Source: Tubulanus polymorphus (taxonomy: Eukaryota; Nemertea; Palaeonemertea; Tubulaniformes; Tubulanidae). Taken from it: DNA of 64,000 nucleotides. Shown here one piece after another: positions 11,501-23,822 of the stretch. The stretch is taken from NCBI RefSeq assembly GCF_964204645.1, contig NC_134028.1, forward strand, positions 14,807,263 to 14,871,262. The letters are read 5' to 3'. Position 1 is the first letter of the stretch, and each line of letters begins with the position of its first letter. Under the pieces are notes generated by a model. That model saw nothing but the letters and a program-made list of their open reading frames with translations. It searched no databases and had not been told where the DNA came from. Made by a program: the position numbers and the translations under genes.

Positions 11501-13938
11501 TGTATCACTACAATTTTCTCATAATAGAACTGATTTATGAAGTGATGCTTCGTCTTATTTTGCAGGTCAAAACCAAAGGTTTTACTTTATAAGAGGAGGA
11601 AAACGGTGATAAGAATGTAGTTGCACCATGCAAAAGTGATGTACGTATCTTACATGGAAAATATCATTTTATTGCAGTATGTACAGAAGTTATTCATTTG
11701 CTCCAAATGGGTTGTTTCAGGTTTCAAGGAAACTCAGAGTTATCCCTTTGGAAGATTTTGATCAAATCATATTATCCTGTCACGAGGCTATTGGGCATGG
11801 TGGAGAGAATGCTACATTTAAAAAGGTAAAATTATTCCCTGAGGTTTTAGTTAATCATATCTTTAATCACTTATTCAAAAGATCAACTTTCAGGTTCAAG
11901 AAAACTACTTCGGTGTCATTCGAATTCATGTAAGGAATACCTTGAAAAAATGCAAAGTGTGCACACTGAAATCATCGCAAACTGGCAGAGCCCCAGTCAT
12001 TCCGATCATTAGCCAAAATGTATTCGAAAGAATTCAGGTAAGACATAACTTTTATTTAAGGTCTGAGTACTATTATCGTTAATTCATACATGTATATTCA
12101 TTTCAGGTTGACTTGATTGATATGCAACGTCAAGAAACAGAAGGTTATCGCTTCATATTGCATGCTATTGACCATGCCTCCAAATTTCATTTTCTGTGGC
12201 CCTTGAAGGGGAAATTTGCGACTGATGTGAAAGATGCTCTCAGGATCCTATTCAGTTTTACTGGGCTGCCCAAAATTCTTCAATGTGATAATGGAGGTGA
12301 ATTTTCTGACCAGGAACTGGGTGATCTTCTGTCTGAATGGCCCTCCAGCTGTAAAATTGTCCATGGTAGACCTCGTCATCCCCAGAGCCAGGGCTTAGTA
12401 GAACGGGGTCATCGTATCGTGGCTGATAAAATTGCCTCATTCAAAGCGTCTTTCACTGCAAAAGGAGAATTTCCATGGCATCATTATTTACCACGAATTA
12501 TGTGTAAGTAAAATTGAACACGATATCTTGATTAATTCATAATATGCTTCCCCTATATGCTCAATGTTTTTTGCTTCTTTAGATATGATCAACACTACGT
12601 ATTCCACACGAATAAAATGTACCCCCTATGAATGTGTGTATGGGCAAAAACCCCCAAATATTGCACTTCAGGTAAAATTTGTAGTTACTTCAGCAAATGG
12701 TATTTATATCATTATTCAGTCCTTATAAGAAATTGTATTTGATTATAGTCAAATGAACATAATGACGAAGAGGAGGGCAATGCAGAAGTATGTACTAATA
12801 CTCACTAAAATCTATTTTAGGGCAGGGCTGTAGGAACCGGGGAGCCATGCCCCCCCCCCCCATTTTCTGACTCTTGCCTATGACTTCCTACATGCCTAGG
12901 GTAGGTCTCCATAGTACCTACGTAGTGGCAGAAATGGTGAAACTGTGAGCTTATATCATTCCTAATTTCAACCAGGAAGTACTCAGAATGTACCTAAATG
13001 ATATAATTTTTCAAAATTTTATGACCATTTAGTGCTTTGTGCCTGCTACGCCGTCATTATGGGCCACAATTCGTTCCTATGGCCCTGTAGGGTGTAGTAA
13101 GAAATTAAGTTTCAAATACAGTAGTATCACAAAGTCAAAATACCTTTCAAAATTAATCAACATCTTGTAAACAGAGCCAGGCTGTAGATATTATCTTAAT
13201 GCATGTTTTTTTTATAATACTTAACAAGTATCAGTAATCCATATTCTTTTTCATAGGCCATAACAATTCAGAGTGATGAAGATATTACGGTGTGTACATG
13301 CTTGATTGATTATCTTGTGTATATATTCGATTTAATTTTAAATACAAATATGTCTATCTCGTCTCCTGCAGAATAAGGCTCATTGAAATCTTGTCCTGAG
13401 AAAAGATAACTGCCAACTTGCATTTTATAAAGGGATACTTACAGTATTTCATTAATGTAAACTTTGTGGCATTTCTAAGAGATGTATATTTAAAAAATTA
13501 ACAATTTTTCAAGTGTCAGAAAATCGACATTTATTGCAAGTGCAGTGTTTACCAATTTTCATATCTGTATATCACTCAACTTTTTTCAGATGGAACCAAA
13601 TGCCTCAACCACTTCGCAAGTAAGCCTTTTTAACAATGCACAAAACTTGTCACTTTGCTATAACCTAAACTCTACTTACTACATTTGGCCTTATTTTAAG
13701 CTGGCTAACCAATGCACCACTTCCATTCTAGGGATTTGATTTTAGTGAGCTGCCAATAAAGAGAGTTAAGGTTGCTAATGAGCTAGCAACTAAGGAAGCT
13801 CACCAAAAAATTAGGATGGCTGCTAACCTTGCCTCCTTAAACGGCGCAAAAAGGATGTTGAAAAGGGGATACAAAGAACAACTAATATTCAAAGTTCGAA
13901 TTATGGTGGGAAAAGTCTACATCTTCCCCCAAAAATGA
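8115..13938 (+). CDS. Linker and retroviral-type integrase (rve) half of the USP-integrase gene, with one nonsense codon
   Basis: Exons: 8115-8156, 8259-8300, 8403-8444, 9081-9158, (one unresolved), 10383-10443, 11103-11143, 11341-11468, 11566-11640, 11721-11825, 11894-12037, 12107-12503, 12583-12671, 12749-12787, 13257-13289, 13590-13619 and 13732-13938 (TGA). Phases agree except around an exon missing between 9158 and 10383; 10240-10298 is a candidate. The encoded parts are a polar linker, an HHCC-type zinc module (CHEAIGHGG, then CKVCTLKSS) and a DDE integrase core: D in VDLID, D in QCDNGGEF and E in GLVERGH. The family is that of Ginger-type transposases and the integrase-derived vertebrate genes. 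Exon 11566-11640 has an in-frame TAA at 11590-11592, so the integrase half may be untranslated or this allele may be a pseudogene. Confidence 0.75.
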
Positions 13939-16900
13939 CTGTCATGTGTCTTGATTTGGAATGTTCTTAATTTTTGCCATATCATTCACCTTGTGGAGGC
14001 ATATTTTTGACCCAAACAAATGTGTAGATAATTATTGGTCCAGCACCTTAAACTTTCCTTTAACATTTACAAATTTAGAAAAATTGTGCTTGCCATATAA
14101 AATTCACCAAATTGATGCAGCCAATGTACTTTATGACGAGTATCGAAACGCTGTATCATTTTGATGTTTCTAATGAATGTTAGGACCAATTGAACGCCTA
14201 AACTTGCGGTTTTTAAATACGTAATCTAATTTAGAATGCCGCAATATCTATTGATTCTTTATCAACGCGCAATGGATCCTATCTTAATCAATCCAATTGC
14301 GCTCCTTAAAGACAGGCTTACTAGCTGGGCCTGAATATTTAAATTTCCTCTATCTAGCTTATGTAACTGTTATTGAACAATCCTTCAAACATGGATAAAG
14401 CCTTATGTAAAATTTTAATCATTGCAATTAGTGTAGAAAGACTGTGACACCGGGCCTAATCATTACACCGACACACACTTATACTACAGAATATATAGCC
14501 CACATTCGATAATGACAATGGTTTTCTATGATATGGGTGCTTCTTTCAGGACCCCATAGCGATCTGACTTCAAATTTGAATTTTGTTTTAGTTGTGATTT
14601 TGTTATGGATTTATCGATCATTCAACTCTAGCCAAAGTGATGTGATATGTATTAGTTGGCATAGGCAGGGTTGGTATGTTTGCCTCAGTTTAACACATAC
14701 ATGTATTTTGAATTCAATAGGGAGTACACTATAGCGTAGTTAGTCCCATGAATTACTATATATGATCATTATCAATTTCAAAAATTATAATTTTGCGTGT
14801 ATCTTTATTCATAAAGGTACATATCTCCTTGTTCATTCTTGTCACAAACTGAAGATAGTGTACGTTTTATTTGAGTGAGCATCGATTTGATAGTGTTTGT
14901 TGATGTTTTTGCAACAATTTGATTCTGAGCAGCTGAGCACTAGAGTAGGCCTATTGTCTCGGTCGTGCCAGAAAATTTGAAAAAAAAATACAAGCGCTCA
15001 GATAATCTGCAGCAGATACGTTTTTTCGGTGATCCAACTGTTCCCCAGGCCTAGTTGCAGTAACACATGCCAGTATATAAACTTACCACACGATTGAATA
15101 TGATATAATAGGAAGTCTGAAAAATGATTGGTTCGGCGTTAAGGTTCGGCGCATATTCGCTCGAAAACGCGTAACCATAGAAGTTCAATCAAATTATTCT
15201 GTTAGTAGATAGAAAAATATGATTATCTCCTATTTTTGATTGTCATATCGTCCGCATACAAAGCCGTCACTTCAAGAAATAGAAATATTGCAACTCCGAT
15301 AACGAGGAAGGCCTATATGATTTTGAAATGAAATCGCCGTTTTCCAAAAGAAATCAAAGTCAAACTGAAAGCAGTTGAATTTAGGAGCCATCTCATTTTA
15401 CATGAAGAATACCGAATCTGGGAGGATGATTGTAGGCCTACGAACCGCATTGTTAGAAATCACCTTATGATATCCAATCAATTTTTGAAAATTGCTTTAG
15501 GTGACGAACAAAATTTCCCTAATATTAAACATTTCATGAAAAAACTTTATACAAGACCGAGACAAATCATTAGTTGGTGGCGTAGGGGAAATTGAAACTT
15601 CCAAAAATTCAGCTCATCAAAATACCATGACAAAAAAAATCAAGTTGCGAGCGCGAATGTTTAACATTTATACGGAATTTTGAATTATGAATGAAGCATT
15701 TGGGGATGTTAGGCCTAATTCTGTTCGTAAATCCTTGAACAGCGCATTTCTACAGCGTAACGATCTATTTTACCAGAAAGTAAGCGGTTGGCTATAAGTC
15801 ACAATTTATCATCAAAACATGGAATTATAAAATATTCCTAATTTTTGATGGGTCCCGCAACTATATATATGATGTCTTGATATTTTGGGAAAAAGATGTG
15901 CATAATCGAAAAGCAGGCGGTAGCCATATCAGAACTCAAAAGACAACTTGTTAATTTTCATATTAAGATTGCTTTTTCTTTTTTAAGCAAGGAATTAGTC
16001 TTTCTCTAAAGCTTATTTTTTCAGAAAAAAAGTATATAGTTGCGGCTTGCCTAATCTGGGCAGGCAAATATTCTGATATCATCTAAAATTCTAGCAAAGA
16101 AACGGATATGATATCAGATGATATCTATGAATTCATTTTCTATACAATTCTTATAGAAGAAATGGGAAGAAGGGGGGGAGAAAAGAAAGAGGAAAGAGGA
16201 AAGATTTTAGCGGGCTACCGGCGCTTCGCGCCGGTAGCCCGCTAAAATCATCGTTTCGCCAAAGCGATTTTAAATTTAGAGTAGTGCGCATATATTCTCA
16301 GATGGCACGATTCCTATTCGGCACGCAACATATTTCTAAAAGGAAATATACTGCGACAGGTGGTTTTGCAAAGTCATTAAAAATCAAGATCAAAAGCGTC
16401 TAAGGGTACAATTATTCCGATTTTGGAGAGAGAAGTCATAAAGAATGAATAAATTAATGAAGATTAAAAAATCGGAAGTGATAAACGAACAGTTTAAAAG
16501 CGAAAGCACCCGTCGCGATAAAATGAAGATTTAAATAAATTACAAAATCATTATGAAAAACGAAACGAAAAGAAACAAATGCTACCGTTGATAGTATTCA
16601 CGTACAAATTGTAGAATGAGAATAGAAAATTTAATTGAATACAAGTCACGAGAAGAGCAAAGAGATTTAGACAATCAATCCGGGGCTTGAAATAAAGAAA
16701 CTGCTTAAAATGAATAAACTCGAATGCAAGATCTTTGCTTTCGAATAATTTGTTAATTACAAGGTAGACCTAAGGTTCATATAAATCTATATTTTTGAAT
16801 TTTGAAATCAGGGGATTTAAAAATAGTATTCATCATTAGCGGGACGTCGATTCAGCAATTAATTTTTCAGGGAAGAGCCGATCAGCCTTGAAAGGGAATG

Positions 16901-17868
16901 CGTGAGTGTCGCAAAAAAATTATCTCATTGCTAATCAATGTTGAATAATAAGATGTACGTTGTTTTCTGAATACTAAAAGATTCTTAATTTTATTTGTGT
17001 TCTGTCTACTTAATTGCGGAAATCCGATGTATTTGCAGTACTGGGAACAATAAAGTATTGAATAAAGTAACAATTAAGTATAGATGATGAGTATCAATAA
17101 ATTATATTCGAACTTGAATTTGAGCCCACATGGGACGAACTCTTTTATCAGATCGGAGAATCCGTTTGCCTCCAATCGTACTCTTTTATTGGTCACGTGA
17201 CTTTTTGGAGTCTCCGAAACCTCCTTTCTGTCGAGGTGGTGTGATTCGGATTTTGTGTGGAGCCAACCGGAGATTTCGGACGGAGACTTTGGAGGTCATA
17301 AAAGAGTATGCCCTACGTAGGTGGTGGTATTGGAAGACACCAGGTGGTTCGATCGACTTAATATGCTCCAGCGCCGTGGCGCTGTCGCAAAAACATCGAA
17401 ACTATTAAAATTTATTCAAAACCTCGAATTTTTTGGTTTTAAGCGATAAACCATTTTCAAGATTGACTAAAAGTATGGCATTACCATTATGAGAATGCCG
17501 GTTTGCTAGCGTATCTATTTAACACCCGTATTGCTCGGGTTAGTTTTACTACCAACGGGTGGCGCTGTATGTAAATTTCACATAAATCAACGACTTTCGG
17601 CTATTAGCGGTAGGCCTACTTAAGACCACTTGAAAACATCATAGTCAATTACGTAGTGAAAGTAAAAAGTTACAGTTCCGTGTACAGCACCATAGCACCC
17701 ATATAATACCACATACATTTTATTCAGACTAAGGACTATTAGTTAACACCGATCTTCATTTCCATTAATTAATGGTCTGTTGAATTAATTAGTAATCCAG
17801 TCTTTCGGTGTTCGAGATAAAATGCCCGCAAAATAAGAACTAACGAACCAGAGCTGACCACAAATTGC
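13939..17868. other. Non-coding stretch downstream of the USP-integrase gene
   Basis: AT-rich, with stop codons in all frames and no convincing exon. The only marked structures are the hairpin at 16203-16249 and a weakly inverted GC-richer patch around 17115-17325, whose edges carry ACTCTTTTAT and its complement. Confidence 0.5.
16203..16249. repeat. Perfect 22-bp GC-rich hairpin
   Basis: Arms 16203-16224 (GATTTTAGCGGGCTACCGGC and two more bases) and 16228-16249 are exact complements around a TTC loop. It stands alone in AT-rich DNA. A short GC-rich hairpin next to a CTAA-like word resembles the 3' end of Helitron transposons, but no 5' end or other Helitron part was recognised. Confidence 0.8.
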
Positions 17869-18360
17869 CCAACAGATATTTTTCTGGAAACGACACAATC
17901 ATGTTTAGTATCAAATAACTCGTGGCGTGGACCTTGGTCTATTAACTGACCAATGCATGACCAGTACTGGCTATATAGTAAATTATCTGTTTTGCAAACA
18001 ATTAAGTTGTTTGGTGTCAAATAACTAGATATGATGTGGACATTAAACTAAAAATTGTTTAACTGACCAATGCTTGACCAGTACTGACCAGTTACCACCA
18101 ACTAGAACCCACCATATGTAATTTATATGTTTAGTAAAGCAATAAAATCGTGTTTGGGCGTCGAGCTATTAGATACGGTGCGGGCTATGATCTAACAACT
18201 ATTTAACTGACCAATTTTTGACCAATACTGACCTTAAAGTAATTTGTCTATTCTAGAAGCAAAGTCGTGTTTGGTGTCAAATAATGAGAAATGGTGTAGG
18301 CTTTCATCTAACAACTATTCAACTGACCAAATCTTGACCAATACTGACCCATGCCGAACT
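17869..18360. repeat. Degenerate satellite-like tandem repeat
   Basis: About four units of roughly 115-145 bp share AACTGACCAATGCTTGACCAG and a GTTTGGTGTCAAATAA-like segment (near 17945, 18060, 18205 and 18320). Similarity falls toward the edges. No coding potential. Confidence 0.55.
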
Positions 18361-19084
18361 TTCTCGTGAATCCATTGTTGCGCATGACAGCCATCGTCGC
18401 ATTGTTGGAGCTCGCGCGCTATTGAGTTTTGTGTTAGTGATTTGATTTAAACGGCAGTTAATCTTACATAATGTTTTATTGTAAAAAGTTGAATATTAAT
18501 AAATTTACTCTAGAATAATGTGATTCTCGTGATGTAAAAATCATTTACCAACTGTAGATAAAGGTTTTTCCAAATTCACTGTAAAAATTGATCAGTAAAG
18601 TCAATTGTTTTTCCCATTACGGGCATGCGTTGAACAGCGTCTTAGCATGTTTGACCGTTAATTAATGGAGCAAAAATGCATTTTATACAAAAGTTGACTA
18701 TACAGCCGTTAAATTCAGATCTCAACGGTCACAACGATGTAAGAAGAATTCAGATAGTCGCGGGTTAGCTTTTTCCAATTTAGAGGCAAAAACCGGCATT
18801 TCTGTAAAAATCAGACAAACTTCAAGGTTTTAACTGCGCAATCAAAATCGCAGAATCAAAGAATAATATCATAGAATTTGACGAAATATTTAACGTAAAC
18901 TTCCATATTCGTGAAAGACGATCACGCAATGCTGTTTGCCACAGAAATCCACCAACCCTTCCCATTTAATCATAAAAAATCCCTTCTGGAATCAGGTCCT
19001 GTCTGTCCCTCGGAATATATTTCTCAGCTCAATTGACTTTTCAACCGTCGGTTTTCGGTCCGCATTGAAATCTCGTCAATCTTT
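18361..19084. other. Non-coding stretch
   Basis: Nothing supportable as a gene or known repeat was seen. Confidence 0.4.
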
Positions 19085-19450
19085 GGTCGCTCCACTTCGC
19101 TACCGCTCCGCTCCGCGACCAATTGATTTATTTACAATACACAAATTCATATAATCAAATATATTTTAATAATTATTATTATTCTATTATTCAACTGAAA
19201 TACACACGGTTATGAAAATATATTATAGTTTTAAATTACTTTTAATATTTGTTCTTAATGAACTCGACCATTCAACCTTTAACCTGAAAGCCCATTACCC
19301 CTATTACTCTTAAAATAATCATACGTATACATGAATAACATTTAAATTGACAGATTATTCAATATAAAAGTATATATTTACAACATTATTTCAATATTCA
19401 TATTTGTGCGAGTTAGATTTTTAAACATTAAAAGTGTTAGTAAAGTACCT
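19085..19450 (+). repeat. Terminal-type repeat, copy 1
   Basis: Begins with GGTCGCTCC...GCGACC (a short self-complementary GC block) and matches 23610-23998 in the same orientation and 23411-23600 in inverted orientation. It ends within a TTAAACATTAAAAGTG segment that is also the unit of the 91-bp array near 29.1 kb. The direct and inverted copies bracket the OTU-PHD gene. Confidence 0.65.
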
Positions 19451-19570
19451 AGCACGATTTCAGCGTTTTTCGGGAATTCCCTGAAATTTCGGCGTTTTTC
19501 GGAAATTCCCTGAAATTTCAGCGTTTTTTTTTCAGCGTTTCAGTGTTTCAGCTTTTTCAGCGAAGTTCAG
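19450..19570. repeat. Simple-sequence tract
   Basis: Short imperfect iterations of TTTCAGCGTTTTTCGG and GAATTCCCTGAAA. Confidence 0.5.
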
Positions 19571-19930
19571 GAACCGCTCAGGTGACAGGTCGATTCGCTA
19601 AAGTGAAAATCTTGCTGACTGAACCGATGAGAGATAGCCGATTCGAACAGAACGTAGCGCTTTCGGAACATTTTATTTAAAACAAAAAAATACCTACGCT
19701 GTTTTTATGAATTTATATTTATGTTTACATAGAAATATACAGAAATTAGATCAGATGTCTTGAAATATGATAGTGACTTACTTGTTTACAATCATTTAAG
19801 GTAAGAATTTGTGATAATTTATTTTTTACATTATTGGAAGCAAAAACAATCGGTTTGATTGTGACTTATTTCAAAAACAAAAAACAATTTAATACAAGAA
19901 TTTTTGATACCGGGTGGATAATTTTTTACA

Positions 19931-20110
19931 ATAATGAAGCATGAATATATACAGGAGAATGCTTTTTACACTATTAAAACATTAAAATATACAGGAGAAT
20001 GCTTTTTACAACATTAAAACATGAACATATACAGGAGAATGCTATGAACAATATTAAAACATGAGAATATACAGGAGAATGCTATTTACAATATTAAAAC
20101 ATGAAACTTA
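19931..20110. repeat. 40-bp tandem repeat, four copies
   Basis: ACAGGAGAATGCT recurs at 19951, 19991, 20031 and 20071, exactly 40 bp apart, followed each time by a TTTACAATATTAAAACATGA-like stretch. Copies differ by a few substitutions. Confidence 0.8.
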
Positions 20111-20828
20111 CTTTCTAATTTGACTTACTTGTTTACTATTGAAACCGGTAAAAACCGGAGGATAATGAATTCGATTCATTAATGTAAGTTTCTTATGATA
20201 ACTTTTTTATACGGTTAAAAGCATGTATTTGTGTATTTGTTACAAAAAACCATCGTTAAAGAATTTCTTCATTAGGTGTAGTACGATGGCGTACTTTTTC
20301 GTCTCAGTACGACGACCTAAATTGTCACTTTCTTGGTATGAGACATTTCGATATCTCATCACTAATGTGTTCACAATCTCCTACTTGATTACATCGTTAA
20401 TGTAGTAAACGGCGCTCCTGAAAATAAAGGTAAACATGACCATCGATTTGGCTGAAACAAGATCATTGGAATTTCAGTATTTCTCGTAGCACTAGTACTT
20501 ACATCGAATCGGCACGAAATGCTGCTTCAAGATACACTGAATGTCTTGGCTTTACTGAGAAATACATAGTTGTATACGGAGCGCTGGAAACTGATCGTTG
20601 ATTACAGATGGTACAAACACCGACCATATTCGATAAATACGAATTACCAACCTTTTATCGATGAACCTTTTCTCGACCAATTTCAGCCAAATATTGTTCA
20701 AGATATTCAGCTGCCTAAAAAATCAACGTATCATATTTTCAAATCATTCCGATCTTGGTTCCTTTGAAAATCCAATTATGATGTACCGGTATATCAATCC
20801 AATTCATTCCAATTGAATCAGAACGTAC

Positions 20829-22975
20829 CTCGACTGGTAGAAGTCCAGCTCGAAACCCCTTCAGACCATGTTCTGACCTATCTTGTCTTTTCGAAAGAAA
20901 TTCAACGTGCCGTCTATGCTCAGGATTGTCACTGCAAACAAGATGAATCATATAAAATATGGGTAAATGGCTTGAATACTAATTCAATTCTACTATCTTC
21001 GATTTTATGCCGAGTAATTTGCATACCTGTCGATGGGGGCATTCATCGTTACCTAGATCCTCTCATTGAGATGTTCAATCTTAAACGAAAATAAATTTTA
21101 TGATATGATATATGAATCTACCATACGCGTCGATTATGCGTGCATTTAAGTTTGCAAACACTCACTTGAGTAATAAGAAATGCCAACGGGACCTAAAAGA
21201 AAACATATTGACCAATGAGATAGATACCGGCATGATTAGAACGAGTTGTACATATAATAAAATGATGAGTTCTATACCGCTCTACAGTTTTCGCAAGAGA
21301 AATCCATTTCTTCAAGAGACGACTCTTCCTCCTTCGGAGACAGGCAAGATGGAACCATGCATCGCATCTTTCGCATGCTATATACTGTCTGAAATGGAAT
21401 AAACCAGAACTCTGAATATGTCTGAATTCGTTCAACCAGTGATATGTTAAGTTGTTGCAATTATTTCAAGAAATGTACATCAAATTATACCTTCCGTCAT
21501 CTGGTTTCCTGTACACACAGTAGATTCCAGGGCTGCGATTCCGTGATTTACGTTTTGGCGAAGAGTAAACGAAATTCACGCTTTTCCTCTGTGAATAAAC
21601 ATAACAAACATTTCAAAATAATGCACATACAAATAGTTTCAATATTCGATTTGCTTTGCGGAAGGTAGTACGACATTACCTTTGCTACGGGTTTTGTCTT
21701 CCGTTGGTTTTCAGTCGAAATATTTCTTTTAGGGACATACTTTTTCTTTGCAAGTCCAACATAATGGAATTCCTGTATGTGTCCGATATTTATTGGACAG
21801 CGTTCATCACCCTCTTCGGGTTCAACGGCTGTTATGGTAGAATTCGCCCTACTCGTGTATATCATGAGCCTTCTCTTTAACGTCTCCGATGTAGCTCTTA
21901 CTACTAACGCATCAGCCCATGTTGTCTGACAACTCATATCTCGGAGATATTCATCCCACGTGGTGTTACCATCTATAAATTCGTATCTATCTATCCCATT
22001 TTGGAAAATAGCAGTCGCGTACATATAAATACTAGTATATCGGTCGTTTCCCTTTTTAAACAAATCGAAATAGAACACATGTCTATCGCAGACACAACAT
22101 AAAGCACGTACTGAAGTAAATCTATTATCTCGTAAGTAGGCAACTACCATTTTCCGCAATTCGTTGGCAGTTAGATCTAACCCTTCTCTATTGAGTTGGG
22201 TAATCACTGCAGAACAGAAACAGCTACCGTCTGCAACCGGGATTATCCTCAATTTATGGAATTCCAACAACTCTTCCAATCGTTTTTCGTGTAGATATCG
22301 CTCTTTCGATTCATGCAGTGGCTCTCGACATGCTCTCTCAAGCTCCGCTTCGTCGAACCCATCATTCCCTGCAAACGGATTGATTTTAATCATTAGACTA
22401 ATCACATTTCTCGCAACACTCAATATCACAAATTCACGGAACTTACAATCGTTTGGCATGTCGTTGGCGACGTTTCTTCGTTGTTGTTCATCATTTTCGG
22501 CGTTCATGTCGTTTTCGGCTGGTTCTAGGTCTCGTTCCATAGAAGTTGCAAAATTGTTTGTTTAAATAATTCCGGTATCTATTGAAAAGCCCTCAATATC
22601 ACAAATTCATGGAACTTACAATCGTTTGGCATGTCGTTGGTGACGTCTCTTCGTTGCTGTTCATCGTTTTCGGCGTTCACGTCGTTTTCGGCTGGTTCGG
22701 TATAAGCTGCAAAAATTGATTATGGTCTGGGTTATAGAAATGGCATCGATATCTATCGTCTAAGGGCTTATATATCATAGTTTACATTACCATTTAATTT
22801 AATCCGACCAAAATCACTGCACTTTTCTATTTCGGCAATCAGCTGATTCGATTTATCTTCTGGTTCCACAAGTGGACGATCAGTCGCATTACAAACACGT
22901 GTTTTACAGGGCTCATCACGTCCAGAAAATAGATATCGCGACGAATTCGGTTGTTGATTTGTTCTTTTGACTGAC
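20829..22975 (-). pseudogene. OTU cysteine protease with C-terminal PHD finger, multi-exon, decayed
   Basis: Minus-strand exons with AG/GT borders: about 22791-22970, about 22624-22709, about 22451-22540, 21680-22368, 21491-21588, 21278-21388 and 20829-20931. Exon 21680-22368 holds an OTU domain: IIPVADGSCFCSAV carries the catalytic Asp and Cys, and FHYVGL near its end supplies the His. The next exons encode a PHD finger (IYCVYRK, then ACERCDAWFHLAC, then FSCENC). One Cys of the first pair is Tyr, and a 1-nt frameshift separates AWFHLAC from FSCENC, so the finger is broken. OTU and PHD modules are known in several large eukaryotic transposons. The flanking repeats suggest this is a transposon gene, but no transposase core was seen. 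Confidence 0.6.
22374..22450 (-). other. Short intron within the OTU gene
   Basis: The minus strand reads GTAAGTTCC ... CGTTTGCAG across this stretch. It is open in the OTU frame, so an ORF scan would read through it, but the splice sites are good and splicing keeps the frame. Confidence 0.5.
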
Positions 22976-22982
22976 TATTTAG

Positions 22983-23450
22983 TCAGCCACGTAATTGTCG
23001 GACATGATTAATCCGACGCAAATTGTCGGCTTCTGAACTGCTGTTCGACTCGTGGAATCTATCCAATAACACGTAGCGATTTGACGTTTTGGTTATTGGA
23101 TGACCATTGTTCGCATACATGTGGTCGTATATTGGCGTTGTATACCGACTTGCCTCAAAAACTGCATCTTCCAAAAATTCAAAGTTAATGTCGAGCTTGT
23201 TTTCTTTCGCCCTTCGAATATTATCTTCGGTTGGCTCAAGAAGCCGGCCATCATACGAAGGGAACATATTCGGATCTCTCTTGATTCCGTGCTTAACCAA
23301 GGCATCCGCCATGTCGCTTACTGTTATTGTCGGTATTTGTTTCATGGACATTAGTATGTCCACGTGGCCTCGCGCACTCTCTCCTTTTAACTTAGTCTTT
23401 GCTGCATACGAGTAATAGGGGTTTAGTTGTTCTAGATCAAAGGTCGAACG
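22983..23450 (-). CDS. N-terminal exon or separate gene of unknown function upstream of OTU
   Basis: The frame is open from inside the palindrome arm (about 23450) to a stop at 22983. The first Met codons are at 23361 and 23343, but the upstream part (…EQLNPYYSYAAKTK…) is also open and rich in charged residues, so the true start may be in the repeat. The 126-residue stretch after 23361 has no recognised domain (MDILMSMKQIPTITVSDMAD at its start). Its strand and position suggest it belongs to the same transcript as the OTU exons, joined across 22983-22970 by splicing or broken there by mutation. Confidence 0.4.
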   Translation of the reverse strand, partial: RSTFDLEQLNPYYSYAAKTKLKGESARGHVDILMSMKQIPTITVSDMADALVKHGIKRDPNMFPSYDGRLLEPTEDNIRRAKENKLDINFEFLEDAVFEASRYTTPIYDHMYANNGHPITKTSNRYVLLDRFHESNSSSEADNLRRINHVRQLRG

Positions 23451-23822
23451 GTCGAGCTCATTAAAAACAAAATATTAAAAGTAATTTAAAACTATAATAT
23501 ATTTTCATAGCCGTGTGTATTTTATATTATAACTAAATATTTATTCTAAGATATTAATAATTTAAATTTTAAAAGCATATTGTATTAAATCAATTGGTCG
23601 CTCCGCTTCGCTACCGCTCCGCTCCGCGACCAATTGATTTATTTACAATACACAAATTCATATAATCAAATATATTCAAATAATAATAACTATTCTATTA
23701 TTTAACTAAAATACACACGGCTATGAAAATATATTATAGTTTTAAATTACTTTTAATATTTGTTTTTAATGAACTCGACCATTAAACCTTTAACCTAGAA
23801 CAACTAAACCCCTATTACTCTT
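23411..23822. repeat. Large palindrome (inverted terminal-type repeats)
   Basis: The left arm 23411-23590 and the right arm about 23630-23822 are inverted copies of about 190 bp that include GAGTAATAGGGGTTTAGTTG and the CACACGGCTATGAAAATA segment. The centre is a GC block, TCAATTGGTCGC ... GCGACCAATTGA. The right arm continues as the repeat to 23998 and the left arm runs into the unknown minus-strand gene. Confidence 0.75.

Noticed and set aside
17130-17408. 92-codon plus-strand frame
   Set aside because: Composition and the weak inverted symmetry of the region suggest a repeat; no motif or splice support.
20570-21402. Plus-strand frames of 65-96 codons
   Set aside because: They are antisense to the proposed OTU-PHD exons, which have splice sites and recognisable motifs.
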